DNA from: Rosa chinensis
Taxonomy: Eukaryota > Streptophyta > Magnoliopsida > Rosales > Rosaceae
NCBI RefSeq assembly: GCF_002994745.2
Contig: NC_037093.1
Location: 44,372,384 to 44,436,383 of the forward strand
DNA length: 64,000 nt
Direction: 5' to 3'
Shown: positions 1-11,967 of the stretch, one piece after another
How the letters are laid out: each line of letters starts with the position of its first letter
How positions within the stretch are numbered: position 1 is the first letter of the stretch
Translations under genes and position numbers: made by a program
The notes under the pieces: generated by a model
Seen by the model: the letters and a program-made list of their open reading frames with translations, nothing else
What the model was told of the DNA's origin: nothing
The model's database searches: none

Positions 1-3000
1 TGATTGCAAACGAAGGCGCATCTTAGAGAAGTTTATGTGTCTCTCTAGTGGACTCTATGTCACTATTCGAGCTATTAATCCAATAAAGTTATGAGAGAAG
101 ATCTCTTGGATTTAGACACATATTGGCTTTGTCACGACAGGATAGAACATCCTAGTCATGATATGATGATCTGTCTACTAAAGACTTCACAAAGACATCA
201 TTTCTTTCGAGCGAAACGAAGCATGAATCAAAAGTTGATTTCTGGACTAAGTGTGACCAACGCAGCTGCCTAGGGCACCGCCTCCGTCCACCACCAGCCT
301 AGGGCTGGCACAGTCCCTATCCATGACACCATGGATAGCGTCCATCATGGTGATGACGCCCCAGGTGATGCTGCAATCACCAACTTGCTTCAAATAGTGT
401 TTCAGACGCTCAGGCCTAACCAAAATTCTCATTGGTTGCTTCTAAAGCCTCTCGCTCATTTTACAAAGCCCGTCCCTTAGTGAAATTAGGACTAAGACCG
501 TCCTATGCAAAGGAAATGAACATACTCATTCTGTTCTTACATAGAATCCATGGGGATTCTGTGGACTATTTCAACCAACTTGCGGACGTTTAAATATCTC
601 ATGATGTTGGTTGACACGCAAATACTCTAGTCACGTGTTGTGCCATTGTTCACCTGTAACAGCTGCTTATTCTATGCTCCTAGCACATATCATATGACAA
701 CGAGCTCACTCCCCGGATCATCCTATTCCGTCAATTGGACTTGACGTTACTAGAGAGTTTACATCGAAGACTTTCGATGGTTATTGCATTGGGATTAATG
801 TTGGACATTATATTCCCATGAACACACCTAAATGGTCTCGTGGAAACGACTACGATGGTAGCTCGGACATTGGTAATGCGTATCAATTTCCTTACATCCG
901 CTTAGGGTGATGGAATATCCCATGTAGCTACGCTAATTCGTCTACGATCTACCGCCACTCAATCTACCTTTGCATTATAGCTAGTAACTGGTACGAGTAT
1001 CGTACTTACGCATATTTGAGTGAGCCATTTATGTGCCAATTGCGCCATCACAGCGCACTATGATAGGTTCTTATAGATAGATGGGCAACTACGTTGGACT
1101 TGAGACTCCAACAATCATCCGCCACTTAATGCCCTTGCAAGGCGATCTCATTATCGCTAGATTTGCGGGTTGTCACTTTGATGAGACAATCTTCCCGTCG
1201 TTAGGGGGAGATAAGAACATTGATGTCGTGGCATGTCCCCACTATATATGTCTCATCTCGATCCTTGTTAAAGTGATTAGATCACACAAATATGCTACAA
1301 ACAAGCCTGCAAGGAAGGATGTCCCTACGAGAGGACGTAGCGCCACCCTACAAGGAGGTAGGAATGACGCCAATGCCAAAGAGAGTGGCACTCTGGCATT
1401 ATAGGTCATGGCCCCAGCTAGGATGCGTCGGAGGCCCGTGGGTTCGAAGGATGATTTGGCACACTCTAATCCTTTGATCATCGACACTCAAAATCCGTCT
1501 TGTGAGAATATTTAGGGTTATGGTTATCGTTGGGGGACACCTCAACGTCAGAACCTATTACTGAGAATATAGAGCTCTATGAAAATTACACTAGTGTACA
1601 TGAGACGTGGGATAGAAACTCCATCATAATTGTTGATGTAGTTGCACATTTCTTTGCGCATGAGTTTGTTGAGTCCGATGATATCGAACCACACTCCGTT
1701 GATGAATGAATGCCAACGTACAGAGATTTGGCCTACATGGAAAGATGCGATCCAGGTTAAGATGGATTCTCTAACAAAGAGGAAGGTTTTCGAGCTAGTG
1801 ATGCCAACACCTCCTAACATAAAACCTGTTGACTAATGGGTCTTCATTAGAAAGCGTTGTGAGAAAAAGAGATGGTAATCTCGTCTTATGGCGCAAGGCT
1901 TCTCATAAAACGCTCTGGAATCGACTACGATGAGACATATTCTCTCATAATGGATGTCATTGCACTCCACTACCCTGTCAGTTTGGTAGTTTCCGAATAA
2001 CTGAACATGCAGCTTACAAATGTGGTCACTACGTATCTCTATAGGGATCTAGATACGAAATATACATGAAGGTTCATGATGAACTTCATTTACCCAAGTC
2101 AAGTGGCTCTAGACCACGGAGCGCGTTTACAAAGTAGTTGAAATGCTCGCTAAAATGACTACTTGATTGGGAAAGGATATGCCCACGCGTTTCCATAACA
2201 AGTTTCGGATTCCATCGCGGTTAATGTTGGACATGATCTTCATTAGTAGCCCTGAAAGAGTTAAGGGAAACCGCTGAACACTTGAAATCCGATTTTGAGA
2301 TGAAGGATTATGGAAGAACACGATTATGTCTCAGTTTGGAACTTGAGCATTGTGTCGATAGATGCTTAGGCATTTTGACAATGTCAAACCTTCAAGCACC
2401 CCCATGATCGTTTGTAGTGTTGATCCTGAAAAGGATCCTCTTCGTCTGAAGGATGATGACGAAGAGGTGCTAGAGGTAGAAGTGCCTTACTTGAGTACAA
2501 TTTGCGCATTATTGTACTTAGCTCAATGCACAAGACCGGACATCTCATTTGCAGTGAACTTGTTAGCTAAGATATAGCTCTGCGCCAACGCGACGCCATT
2601 TGATTGGTGTAAAATATATCTTTCAGTACTTGAGATGTACAATTGATATGGGCTTGTTCTATCCCTACAGAGAGACGATGGATTCAAACCCATCACACAC
2701 CAGGAATGCCGCCAACACGGGCCTGCGTCCACTATCCCCATCCCAAAACGACATAAGTGTTTTGAAAGGTTTTGCTGATGTTGGGTATCTCTCTGACCCA
2801 TATAAAGGTCATTCCCAAACTGGTTAAGTGTTCACCATGGGAAAATACCTTGAAGGTCTACATAACAGACCTTAGTCGCTATATCTTCGAATAATGCAGA
2901 GATTCTTGCTCTTCACGAAGTAGTTCGTGAATGTATATGGATTGGATCCATAGTTACGCATGTTCGAACAATTGTGGTTTGAAGTTTACCACAGATGAGC

Positions 3001-3657
3001 CTACGAGCATTTAAGATAATGCTTCTTGTTTTGAATAAAGAAGCAAATGTTACATCAAAAGCGACAACACCAAGCATAATCAGCAACAACAAACTCTCCT
3101 CAAGATCAAAGTGAACTAGGTTCAATCTGAGGACAGTGCGGCAGACTTGCTCACTAAGTCATTGTCTAAATTCCACTTTCGAGAAACATGTTGGTAGAAT
3201 CATTTGCAGAAGTTATCCGAACTCCAATGACCGTAGTCGTCAGGGGGAGATGCAGACATCAGGGGGAGGTGTCTACATGTATGGTCTCGAAACGTGAAGG
3301 GTGTGTTGTGCTCTTTTTCCCCTTCGACCGAGGTTATTTTTGTCTCACTGGGTTTTTGTTACTTGACAAGGTTTTTAATGAGGCAACGAGAGGAGCACCA
3401 CGTTTGGGCGTCACAAGGGGGAGTGTTCAAGTAAATCCAGAATATGTGTCTGGCCCAAACTCGAGGTTACTTGCTCTAGTTGAAATAAGGTTTATATTAG
3501 AGATATTCTCGGAGAATCTTAGGAGATATCCAATCAATGTACGGGTATGTTTCCATGTACAACTCTATCTCTATGCTTGTAATCCTCTATACAAAGATGC
3601 CCCTATTATCAATGAAAGTACGACTCAATTCTCTCTCAATTCAGTTTTCCTTAAACA
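1..3657 (+). mobile_element. Degenerate Ty1/copia LTR retrotransposon, 5' part outside window
   Basis: The + strand reads through the usual copia pol order in broken frames. A GAG-pre-integrase motif (HDRIEHPSHDMM, near 130-175) is followed by the integrase C-terminal extension (GNYVGLETPTIIRHL, with FPSLGGDKN, 1084-1230). Then come the start of reverse transcriptase (WKDAIQVKMDSLTKRKVF near 1740), its C-terminal part (YLSTICALLYLAQCTRPDI, 2490-2545) and RNase H (GFADVGYLSDPYKGHSQTG near 2770). A polypurine tract (3411-3423) directly precedes a 3' LTR. Stops and frameshifts break every domain, so it is dead. The 5' LTR, primer site and gag would lie upstream of position 1, so no target duplication can be checked. 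Confidence 0.88.
3424..3657 (+). repeat. 3' LTR of the copia element
   Basis: A segment of about 234 bp begins TGTT directly after the purine tract CACAAGGGGGAG and ends AACA, giving the TG...CA inverted ends of an LTR. Only one copy is in the window, so the right border rests on the terminal motif alone. Confidence 0.65.
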
Positions 3658-4561
3658 ATATTCAATTTTAGAGTAAAATATTTTAAAAGTAAAAATAAAA
3701 ACTTCTCATATGGTTGGTGGATCAAATTCATGTTGGTTTAAGGAGTTGCTACATGGCACTCAACAAGTTGCAAGGCTTATTCCACATGTCAAATTTAGAA
3801 GAATTAGGAAACCACTTTTATGTGGGTCTTAAAAATTGCGTGCTGGAAATAAATCACCCTTCAAATCAAAGTAAAAACAAATCGAAGCAACTCATTATGT
3901 TTCTAAATCAAGTTAAACTACTTGATGCGAAACTAATTGTTTTCTATAATTTTCAAGGTGTGATAATTTAAATGAGTGCATTGTATTTGTATTAGGAAGT
4001 ATTGAAATATTTTCAAACATTTAGTTATAATTATTTTAGAATAGTGTTAGGTGAACCACCTTTCTGGATACTCTTACATCCCCTTTAGCTACCATGTAAT
4101 GTTTCAAAGACGAGATAAGATGTCTTTCTGATTCCAACATATTGCTATCGTAAATCAAGATCCAAATAATCAGCAATCCTAAAAGAATATACAGAGCTGA
4201 TTAGGAGTCCTTTGATAATTCAATCTCAATATAAGACTAAATTTAATATGCGATCTTAAGTTTGATTGTGAATAATGTATTGCCTATTTGATCCAACCCC
4301 ATTAGGCTGGAATACACTATTTATGTTACCGCACTTATGTTCTTTAGGACTTGAGATTTTCCAAAAATTCATTCATGAACATGAACCTCCCTTAAAATTT
4401 TTATAGATAATATCTTCAAGCAACAAATATTTTTACTTACACATAAAATAACTCGACAAAAGTTTGACGGAATATGCAATCATTTATTCCCATGTCATTG
4501 GCTTTCTATACAAGGGGTTTTATGACCAAAAAAAGAAATACAAGGGGCTTCCTCCCATCGG
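3658..4561. other. Intergenic, no gene seen
   Basis: AT-rich sequence without a convincing coding frame. The short open frames have no recognisable domain and no neighbouring exons. Confidence 0.6.
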
Positions 4562-5007
4562 GCCTCTTTTGGTTTGCGGAATAGAAAGGTTGGGAAGGGA
4601 AACTTTATCCTTTCCTGTGTTTGGCACACCTAAGGAAATGAACAACTTTCCTGCATGAAGGGAAAATAGGGAGAAAATGGATCTTTTCACACCCATGAGA
4701 TTCATTTTCCCTCATACTTTTCCTGCATTAATTGCATCCTCTAAAAATTATTTTAATGGTTCTAAGAAACTTTTGAATCTTGAATTGTTTATGTTTTGAT
4801 AATAAAGAAATTATTGAAAAATTGATGTTACCTACTTTCCTATTCATGTACAAACCAAACATCGGAAAGAAAAGTAAAATAAATTTTCCGATTACTTTCC
4901 CAGCGTTTCCAAACATTGGTGGGTAAATTAATTAGTAGGAAATTTACTTTCTCATGCTCATGGAAAAGACGAAGGAACCAATTTTCTTTCCAGCAACTAA
5001 ACGAGGC
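4562..5007. mobile_element. MITE-like element with imperfect terminal inverted repeats
   Basis: The left end (GCCTCTTTTGGTTTGCGGAA) and the reverse complement of the right end (GCCTCGTTTAGTTGCTGGAA) match as imperfect inverted repeats for about 40 bp. The interior is AT-rich and non-coding and the length is 446 bp. I could not find a convincing target duplication, so the superfamily (PIF/Harbinger or hAT) is open. Confidence 0.5.
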
Positions 5008-5373
5008 TTCTGGGTGAGGGACCTCCAATGGAGCCACGGCAGTGGGACGATGCCAACGAATATAAAAGAAAAGGACACATACTATAGAAACAAACATTGT
5101 TTATGATCTGCACTCTCCTTTGTTTTCTACACTGTAAACCCAAATTTCACGTTCATTGGTGTGTCTACTCTTTACCATAATGAATTTTTGCTTGTATAGT
5201 AAGAAGTGTATAGAGAAGAACGGCTACTGTGCTGAGAGAAGAAAATCACTGAAGAGAATGCAACCTTGAAATAACATCATTTGCTGTGCTTTCAAGTCAA
5301 TGTGGTTCGACGTGCCCTCTCCCACATCCTTATCAGAAAAAGCAACCTCTAATTTCAGCATGAACTTCCGTTA

Positions 5374-5635
5374 GAGCAAGTTCACCCATTGGGTCACCGG
5401 GTCACTTAATATTCACTGCTTTTTAGTATATATTTTCATTCTTTGGGTCACGAAATACACTGTGCTCGTGACCCAGGACATGAAATACACTGTGCAGGTC
5501 ACCATGGTGACCTAGAACACTGTACAGGGTGACCCAGGGCACGAAATACACTGTACTCGTGACCCAAATGGTGAAATTAACACTAAAAAGCAGTGAATAG
5601 TGGGTGACCTAATGACCCAACGGGTGAACTTGCTC
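5374..5635. mobile_element. Tourist-like MITE (PIF/Harbinger type), 262 bp
   Basis: Terminal inverted repeats GAGCAAGTTCACCC / GGGTGAACTTGCTC extend imperfectly to about 50 bp on each side. They are flanked by the direct 3-bp duplication TTA (5371-5373 and 5636-5638), as expected for PIF/Harbinger. Inside, the block with ACGAAATACACTGT recurs several times around a palindrome (CAGGTCACCATGGTGACCT), so the whole element can fold on itself. No coding capacity. Confidence 0.75.
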
Positions 5636-5638
5636 TTA

Positions 5639-7554
5639 GTGGCACTACTGGCATTGAATTTCTTCTAGTTCAGCAAACACCAATTTCATGCTGAGAACAA
5701 CTTCGACGCATCTTTATGTACAAAGCTAGTTCCTATGAACTACCTCTAATCCACGTGCTCTTTCATTGCCTCTGTCACTGTCATTAACAAATCCAGCAAT
5801 ATTGGCCCCTTGGAAAATAAACCATGCATTGATCACCTTCTCGTTATAATAACATACAATACAAGTTCAACTTTAACATTATGATAGGAAACAAAGTTTC
5901 TGAGGTTTTGAAACGAGGTTCTTGTGACCGCAGAAATAGAATAAAATGAACAGTCTGACCTAACAAAACTCCCTATCTATGGGACACCTGAACCAACTTC
6001 ACAACATGGAGGGGCACCAAACTTTAATCTGCCTGTCCATCATCATCTGCATTATTGATTTTGGAAGAAATCTGCATTATTGATTTTGGAAGAAATATGA
6101 ACCTTCCAGATTCAAATTCACTTCTTTTGCCTTCGAATCTTCAGGTGACTGGAATTTTGTGAAAAAGAGAAGGTCCGAATTGGCAGAGTATAGCGGGCCA
6201 CAATGGATCAGGGCAGCACCGACCTGTTATCCTTCCACTGCAAGGAGCGGGAGGTTATCGCTGCTCTGTGAAACCAGCCTCACGCTGTGCCCTCCGCTTT
6301 AGGGACAATGTGACCCAGGCCTTCGCTCATGCCACACAACCCAACTCCTTGCTTGGAATGGGCAAGTCGGAAATGAGCTTGCGCCTGACCCGACCAGCTA
6401 AGACGGAGCCAACGTTCCAACACCTTAATGTCCCCACTCGGGTTATAAGCTCGCGTTACCAAGCTCGGCGATATTGAATGCTTGCAATTAATATATAAAG
6501 CTAGTTGTTCCTATTATTTCTTCGGTGTGGGAGAACTTCTCTTGTCAGCTAGCTTAACATGAAAGGTCTATTTTGAAGCTCAAATTTCATTCATTACAGA
6601 TTGGATGAATCAATAGTTTGAAGCTTTTCATTGCTGGGTGTAATAAACAACTTAAAACAGGAGGTACTACGCAAAATGATTCATATGCTTCTCCTAGTCC
6701 GAGCCTTGTTTTATATAAAGTAACACCTCATTTCCTTGGTTTCCTCAGGTTTCATGGACAATTTTGTACTCTAATCTCCACATAAGAAGAATTTTATTTA
6801 TGATATTTCAATTGGTCAATGTGATGCCAATGATCTGAAGCATTACAGGTTCGTGTGTCTATTTCCTTTAGGGAACAAATTAGTCTACTTTAAGAGACGA
6901 GTAAATAGAATAGCAATACTGAGCATGATCCAAAAATGAATGTGCAGCCTATCACTACATATGCAGTACCAGTTTCAGTGCTCCAAGCCATAGACTTCGT
7001 CAAGACTCTGCTGCACATCTCTGTATCTTGAGTTTAAGTATCAGCTGCAATAAGTGCTACATCGAGAATAGCTCGATCTCAGTGTCCAAAATGATCTAAA
7101 TGCTCCTCTAATCCTTGGAGAACTGCTGTAAAGCTATGATTAGATTCTCCCGAGTCATTAAAGAATAGCTCTAGCCAGTAGAAAATGTATTTTAAGTACC
7201 TTGTTCTCGTATTATAGTTGCTCATTGTCTCGCTAGCTTTGCTTTGAGTTGTGTGGAGCTGCTATGGTGTAGGATGATGATGCTTCACATATAGGGTTAT
7301 AGACTCTCCTCTTCAATCTCACTCTTTAATTTTCTTGAAGCTCAGGTTGGCATATAATTTTTCAATTTAGATTATATCATTGATGCATTGTATGGAATCA
7401 TATTTTCCGCCTACTTTTCTTTTCTCTATTTTTTGTTTTCAGTTTTCTACTTAAGTTATTGTATTTGTTTGCTTCCTTTAACTCTTGAGTACACATAACC
7501 ATGAACCCTTGAACTAAAAACAGAGTCATTTTGGACATTAGAGATAATCGGATA
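5639..7554. other. Intergenic, no intact gene
   Basis: Contains a 25-bp perfect tandem duplication (6046-6095) and a patch of higher GC at about 6190-6480 with short open frames on both strands but no recognisable product. The far right end (7398-7554) may belong to a reading frame on the minus strand that continues beyond the retrotransposons (see findings). Confidence 0.5.
6046..6095. repeat. 25-bp tandem duplication, two copies
   Basis: Two adjacent identical 25-bp units, each starting TCTGCATTATTG and ending GGAAGAAA. Confidence 0.85.
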
Positions 7555-7782
7555 AGTCAAATATAACGAAAACCAAGAGATAATTTTGACTGAATAGCTT
7601 AGATGTAACATTCACCTTACAAGAAGGAATTATATACAAATTACAATTGCGCCTAATAAGACAAGTACTTCTCCTAAGGTAAGGAGTAAACCTAATAATA
7701 CTACAGATATTACATAATATTACAGACCACAGAATATTACAGAATATCTACATAAATAAAGTAAGTATGACTCACGCCAACA
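7555..7782 (-). repeat. 3' LTR of the copia element
   Basis: On the minus strand it begins TGTTGGCG directly after the purine tract (TGAGGGGGAC, 7783-7792) and ends TTTGACT. It is nearly identical to 14347-14574. Confidence 0.92.
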
Positions 7783-7789
7783 GTCCCCC

Positions 7790-9643
7790 TCAAGTAGGCG
7801 CATACAGATCACGAATGCCCAACTTGTCAAGTGAGTCATGAAATGCCTTACTCGATACTGCCTTTGTGAGAACATCAGCTAACTGTTCTTCTGAGTGGAC
7901 AAAAAGAAAAGAGATAAGCTTAGCATCGAGCTTCTCTTTAATGAAATGTCTGGCCGAGTATGTGAGAGATAGATTAATCTGCCAACTAATCTCTAATGGC
8001 GAGCCTTCTCTATAAGAGCTTGATTAGGGTACTCAGCCAATTTATGATTATGCTCAATAGGAGTATCAGCAGGTCTACACCCTAGCATTCCTGTCTCTGT
8101 TAACAAATCAAGCAGATATTTTCTCTGGAATAAGAAAATTCCTGAACTCCCCCTGGCGACCTCAATACCCAAAAAATATTTAAGAGAACCAAGATCTTTC
8201 ATCTCAAACTCTGATGCAAGCAGATCTTTTAATCTTTCAATCTCCTCTGAATTATCACCAGTAATTATCATATCATCAACATGAATAATCAAGGCAGTTA
8301 ATTTACCTTCACAGCGTTTCAGAAACAATGTATGGTCAGAGTTGCTGTGCTTGTACCTAAAACGACGCATAGCCTGATAGAATCTTCCAAACCAAGCTCG
8401 TGGTGATTGTTTGAGTCCATACAAGGACTTATTTAACTTACACACAAATCTACCTCCTGTGCTTGCCTCATATCCTGGTGGTAGATCCATATAGACTTCT
8501 TCAGATAGCTCTCCATGTAAAAAGGCATTCTTCATATCAAACTGTTGCAAGGGCCAACTAGATTAGCTGCTAGAGACATCAACACTCGAACAGTATTAAT
8601 CTTTGCTACTGGAGCAAAGGTCTCCTCATAATCCACGCCATATGTTTGAGTATATCCCTTCGCAACAAGTCTTGCTTTATACCTGTTCACTGAACCATCT
8701 GCATTGTGTTTGATAGTGTACACCCATCTACATCCAACAACTCTCTTTCCTTGTGGAGGTGGCAGCAACTCCCAAGTATTATTATTCTCCAATGCCTCCA
8801 TCTCTTTATTCATCGCTTGAGACCATTTGGGATCCTTGAGAGCATCTTGCACTTTACTGGGAACACATACAGAAGATATTTGATTCACAAAAGAAGCATG
8901 AGATTTGGATAACCTGTGGGTGGATACAAAGTTAGCTATGGCATACTTAGACTTAACATCTAAACTTGGTTCATATTGACTAGGTGGTTTACCACGAGTG
9001 GACCTAGGAGGCAAAACATACACACTATCGCCAATATCAGAGTTAGAAGAAACACCACTAACCTCAAGATTGGGACACTCCTCAGGGATTGGTTGACAAG
9101 GGTTATCTGTATCTAAGAGGGGTGGAGGAGCTTGGCCTTCTTGGAGGGTAGATGATTCGGCAATTGTCTTTTCTGTTTCGGAACTCGCAATGCTCTATTT
9201 GGCAGTTGCTTGGCGAAGGGTAGACGATTCAGCAATTGCCGTTTCTGTTTCAGAACTAGCAATGCTCTGTTCAGCAATTGCCTTTTTCATTTCGGAACTC
9301 GTAATGCTCTGTTCGACAATTGCCTTTTCTATTTCTACAGGAGTGTCGTTGGCTTCAATGGGCTGAATTTTAATCCCACAAGACTTCTCTTCCAAAAAAG
9401 TGTGTTTCTCCCCCTGAAGTGAAGGATTGATGGGAGAAAAGTAACATGCATCCTCATAAAAGGTGACATCTATGGTAACAAAAAACTTTCTGTGTAGGAG
9501 GATGAAAACACTGATTGTAGCCCTTCTGATTAACACCATAGCCCACAAAAACACACTTTAATGCCCTAGCATCGAGTTTGGACAGTTGATTCATAGGAAC
9601 ATGGACAAACACAACACACCCAAAGACACGAGCAGGGAGATTA
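7790..9643 (-). pseudogene. copia pol, reverse transcriptase / RNase H part, broken
   Basis: Read on the minus strand from 9643. The integrase-to-RT linker is followed by reverse transcriptase, recognisable from [20 protein letters not shown] and [18 protein letters not shown] (8532-9023) and then [24 protein letters not shown], with YGLKQSPRAW and the catalytic motif HVDDM (7993-8550). A one-base deletion near 8560 separates the two frames. A stop follows EKAR at about 7995. The frame then resumes to SHTRPDI and jumps directly to the RNase H C-terminus (FIKEKLDAKLI, then LGIRDLYAPT with stop at 7790-7792). Most of RNase H is therefore deleted, with the junction near 7950-7955. Confidence 0.88.
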
Positions 9644-9648
9644 GAAAA

Positions 9649-10217
9649 TGTTAATGCTCAAAGTCCGACGGTAGCCGATCTTTCGTTTAACTCAGGTCCG
9701 GTGGGCGGACCGCTACTCTGAGGACTTGATGGCCTTCGCTAGCTGTCACACTAGAGACAGGGCGTCAGAGGGAGACCGCATTGGGCGGTCTTCACTTCTC
9801 CGATGCCTAAGTCAGTCAATGCATATAAGCAGCATAACAATAAATGAGTAGTAAATGTGTAATTAATTAGGAGAGAGGAGAGAACCTTTTATAGGTGAGG
9901 AGAAGGTTGATCTTCTTCTTGTTTTCGATGTGGGACTGATGTGCTTCGATTCCCAGCGTCTGGAGCTTCTGATGCTATCTTGGCGCGGCGCGTGGCGGCG
10001 CGTCAGCGGTGATCTGGGGGCAATCCGGGGCTCAGGCGGTAGCCCGCCTGGCAGTGTTTCCATAGGTCACTCCTTTGGTGGGAGTTGGTACCTCTGGCGG
10101 TACAATGAGCGTGGCTCATTATAGCTAATTATTCTTGCAAATGCACATGTAGGTACAAGTCCCCCAAGTCCCCAGTCAAGGAGGGCAATCTTGGTTGGGG
10201 AGTTGATCGGCGGTGTG
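9649..10217 (-). repeat. Left inverted arm
   Basis: Reverse complement of 11394-11962. Its TATA-like box and U5-like stretch run on the minus strand. Confidence 0.88.
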
Positions 10218-10759
10218 AAGCGTTACCTCCGCTAGACTTGCAAAAGCATAATTAGCATCAGTGCGTTGTCGACCATGAATTTACTGAGCAAACGCTTTAT
10301 ACCCATTATGGTGGGCCCTTGCTAGGCCCGCCAGGGAGTCCCCCACTCCCTAGCCAAGACGGACCTCCAGATGGTCGGCAAATTGTTTGTTGAGGGGGAG
10401 CTGCACGGAGCAGAGATTGTTGGGTAGCGAGCCCAATCTTTAGTACCCAAGTGACGGGGGTCAACGTACCTGATCAGGGCCGTCGTAGACTGTTGACAAG
10501 TCCCCATGTCCCGTAGGGACTATCTGACAGTAACGCCGCGTGGCGGTCGTTGTCAGAGTGAGGCGTAGCCTCGGGATTCGCCCATGGCGGATATCCCCCC
10601 GCTGGTTGTAGCAGGAAGCAGCGTCGTGTAGACGTGCCTGGCGGTATTTTATTGAGTGGTGTTGCGCTCAGCAAAGTACGCGGTTTGCAAGATGGAAAGG
10701 GAGTTTTGCCAGCGGTGTTGCGTGTAGCAGAGGCTGCCTTTCTTGCAAGTTGATGAGTG

Positions 10760-11095
10760 GAAGTTCTGCTAGCGGAGACTTCGTCACTTGGAAGGTGACT
10801 AGTGAGAAGTTCTGCTAGCGAAGTTTCGCTCAGCGGAGAATTCATCACTTGGAAGGTGACTAGTGAGAAGTTCCGCTAGAGAAGTTTCACTCAGCGGAGA
10901 CTTCTTCACTTGGAAGGTGACAAGGGAGAAGTTCCGCTAGCGGGGTTTCGCTCAGCGGAGACTTCTTCACTTGGAAAGGTGACAAGGGAGAAGTTCTGCT
11001 AGCGGGGTTTCGTTTGGCAGAGACTTCTTCACTTGGAAGGTGACAATGGAGAAGTTCCGCTAGCGGGGTTTCGCTTGGCGGAGACTTCCGACGAT
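10760..11095. repeat. 61-bp tandem repeat array, about 5.5 units
   Basis: Units begin GAAGTTCYGCTAG at 10760, 10806, 10867, 10928, 10990 and 11051. The first is shortened to 46 bp, the next four are 61-62 bp and the last is partial. Each contains CACTTGGAAGGTGAC. Open frames across it are repeat artefacts. Confidence 0.88.
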
Positions 11096-11393
11096 TGGCG
11101 ATTTCTTCCCAAGTGGTTACTTCTATTAGACGCTTCGTCTGATGGTGGTCGACACGTGGCTAACTTATAGAGGGCTGGCGTGTGGAGGCGTGTATCCTCA
11201 GCCTAGCTGTCTTCTTGCCATTAATGCCAGTAATTATGGCGTCGCCTCAGTTAATCGGGAGAGTAAGTGGAGACGTGGGACACGTGTACGGCTGGTAAGT
11301 GATGTCATTTTTCAGTGGACGGCGCAGAATTGTTTGACGTTGACATTTGCAAGTTGGGCGGAGTTTTGTTGACTGGAGAAGTTCCGGTCCATA

Positions 11394-11962
11394 CACACCG
11401 CCGATCAACTCCCCAACCAAGATTGCCCTCCTTGACTGGGGACTTGGGGGACTTGTACCTACATGTGCATTTGCAATCATAGTTAGCTATAATGAGCCAC
11501 GCTCATTGTACCGCCAGAGGTACCAACTTCCACCAAAGGAGTGACCTATGGAAACACTGCTAGGCGAGCTACCGCCTGAGCCCCGGATTGCCCCCAGATC
11601 ACCGCTGACGAGCAGCCACGCGCCACGCCAAGATAGCATCAGAAGCTCCAGACGCTGGGAATCGAAGCACATCAGTCCCACATCGAAAACAAGAAGAAGA
11701 TCAGCCTTCTCCTCACCTATAAAAGGTTCTCTCCTCTCTCCTCATTAATTACGCATTTACTACTCATTTATTGTTATGCTGCCTATATGCATTGACTGAC
11801 TTAGGCATCGGAGAAGTGAAGACCGCCCAACACGGTCTCCCTCTGACGCCCTGTCTCTCGTGTGACAGCTAGCGAAGGCCATCAAGTCCTCAAAGTAGCG
11901 GTCCGCCCACCGGACCCGCGTTAAACGAAAGATTGGCTACCGCCGGATTTTGAGCATTAACA
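11394..11962 (+). repeat. Right inverted arm
   Basis: Runs from CACACCGCCGATC to GCATTAACA. Reading on the plus strand it has CCTATAAAAGG at about 11716, CT-rich sequence, then the U5-like segment. Confidence 0.88.
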
Positions 11963-11967
11963 GAAAA

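Larger units (their letters stand above)
9649..11962. mobile_element. Element with 569-bp inverted terminal arms that look like LTR ends
   Basis: It interrupts the copia pol gene. The arms 9649-10217 and 11394-11962 are inverted copies of each other, mostly identical. The ends are TGTTAATGC...GCATTAACA, flanked by GAAAA (9644-9648 and 11963-11967), the TG...CA plus 5-bp duplication of an LTR-type insertion. Each arm contains, reading outward, a TATA box (TATAAAAG; 11718-11725 and mirror 9886-9893) and then a stretch resembling plant LTR U5 (GACTTAGGCATCGGAG near 11798). So the arms resemble the 3' part of an LTR pointing outward at both ends. The 1.18-kb centre has no gag or pol and no transposase, only a 61-bp tandem array. 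A Mutator-like element with long inverted repeats is the main alternative, because the flanks can also be read as 8-bp AGAAAATG repeats. Confidence 0.72.

Noticed and set aside
4560..5010. Target duplication for the MITE-like element at 4562
   Set aside because: No convincing 3-, 8- or 9-bp match could be found at the two ends, so no superfamily is assigned.
9863..11748. Short frames in both arms (e.g. around 9930-10124 and 11487-11681)
   Set aside because: Mirror copies within the inverted arms, shifting with point changes. No protein domain.
9649..11962. Reading this element firmly as a Mutator-like transposon
   Set aside because: The flanks allow 8 bp (AGAAAATG) or 8 of 9 bp, but TG...CA with a 5-bp GAAAA duplication and TATA plus U5-like features in the arms fit LTR ends better. 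Kept as the main alternative.
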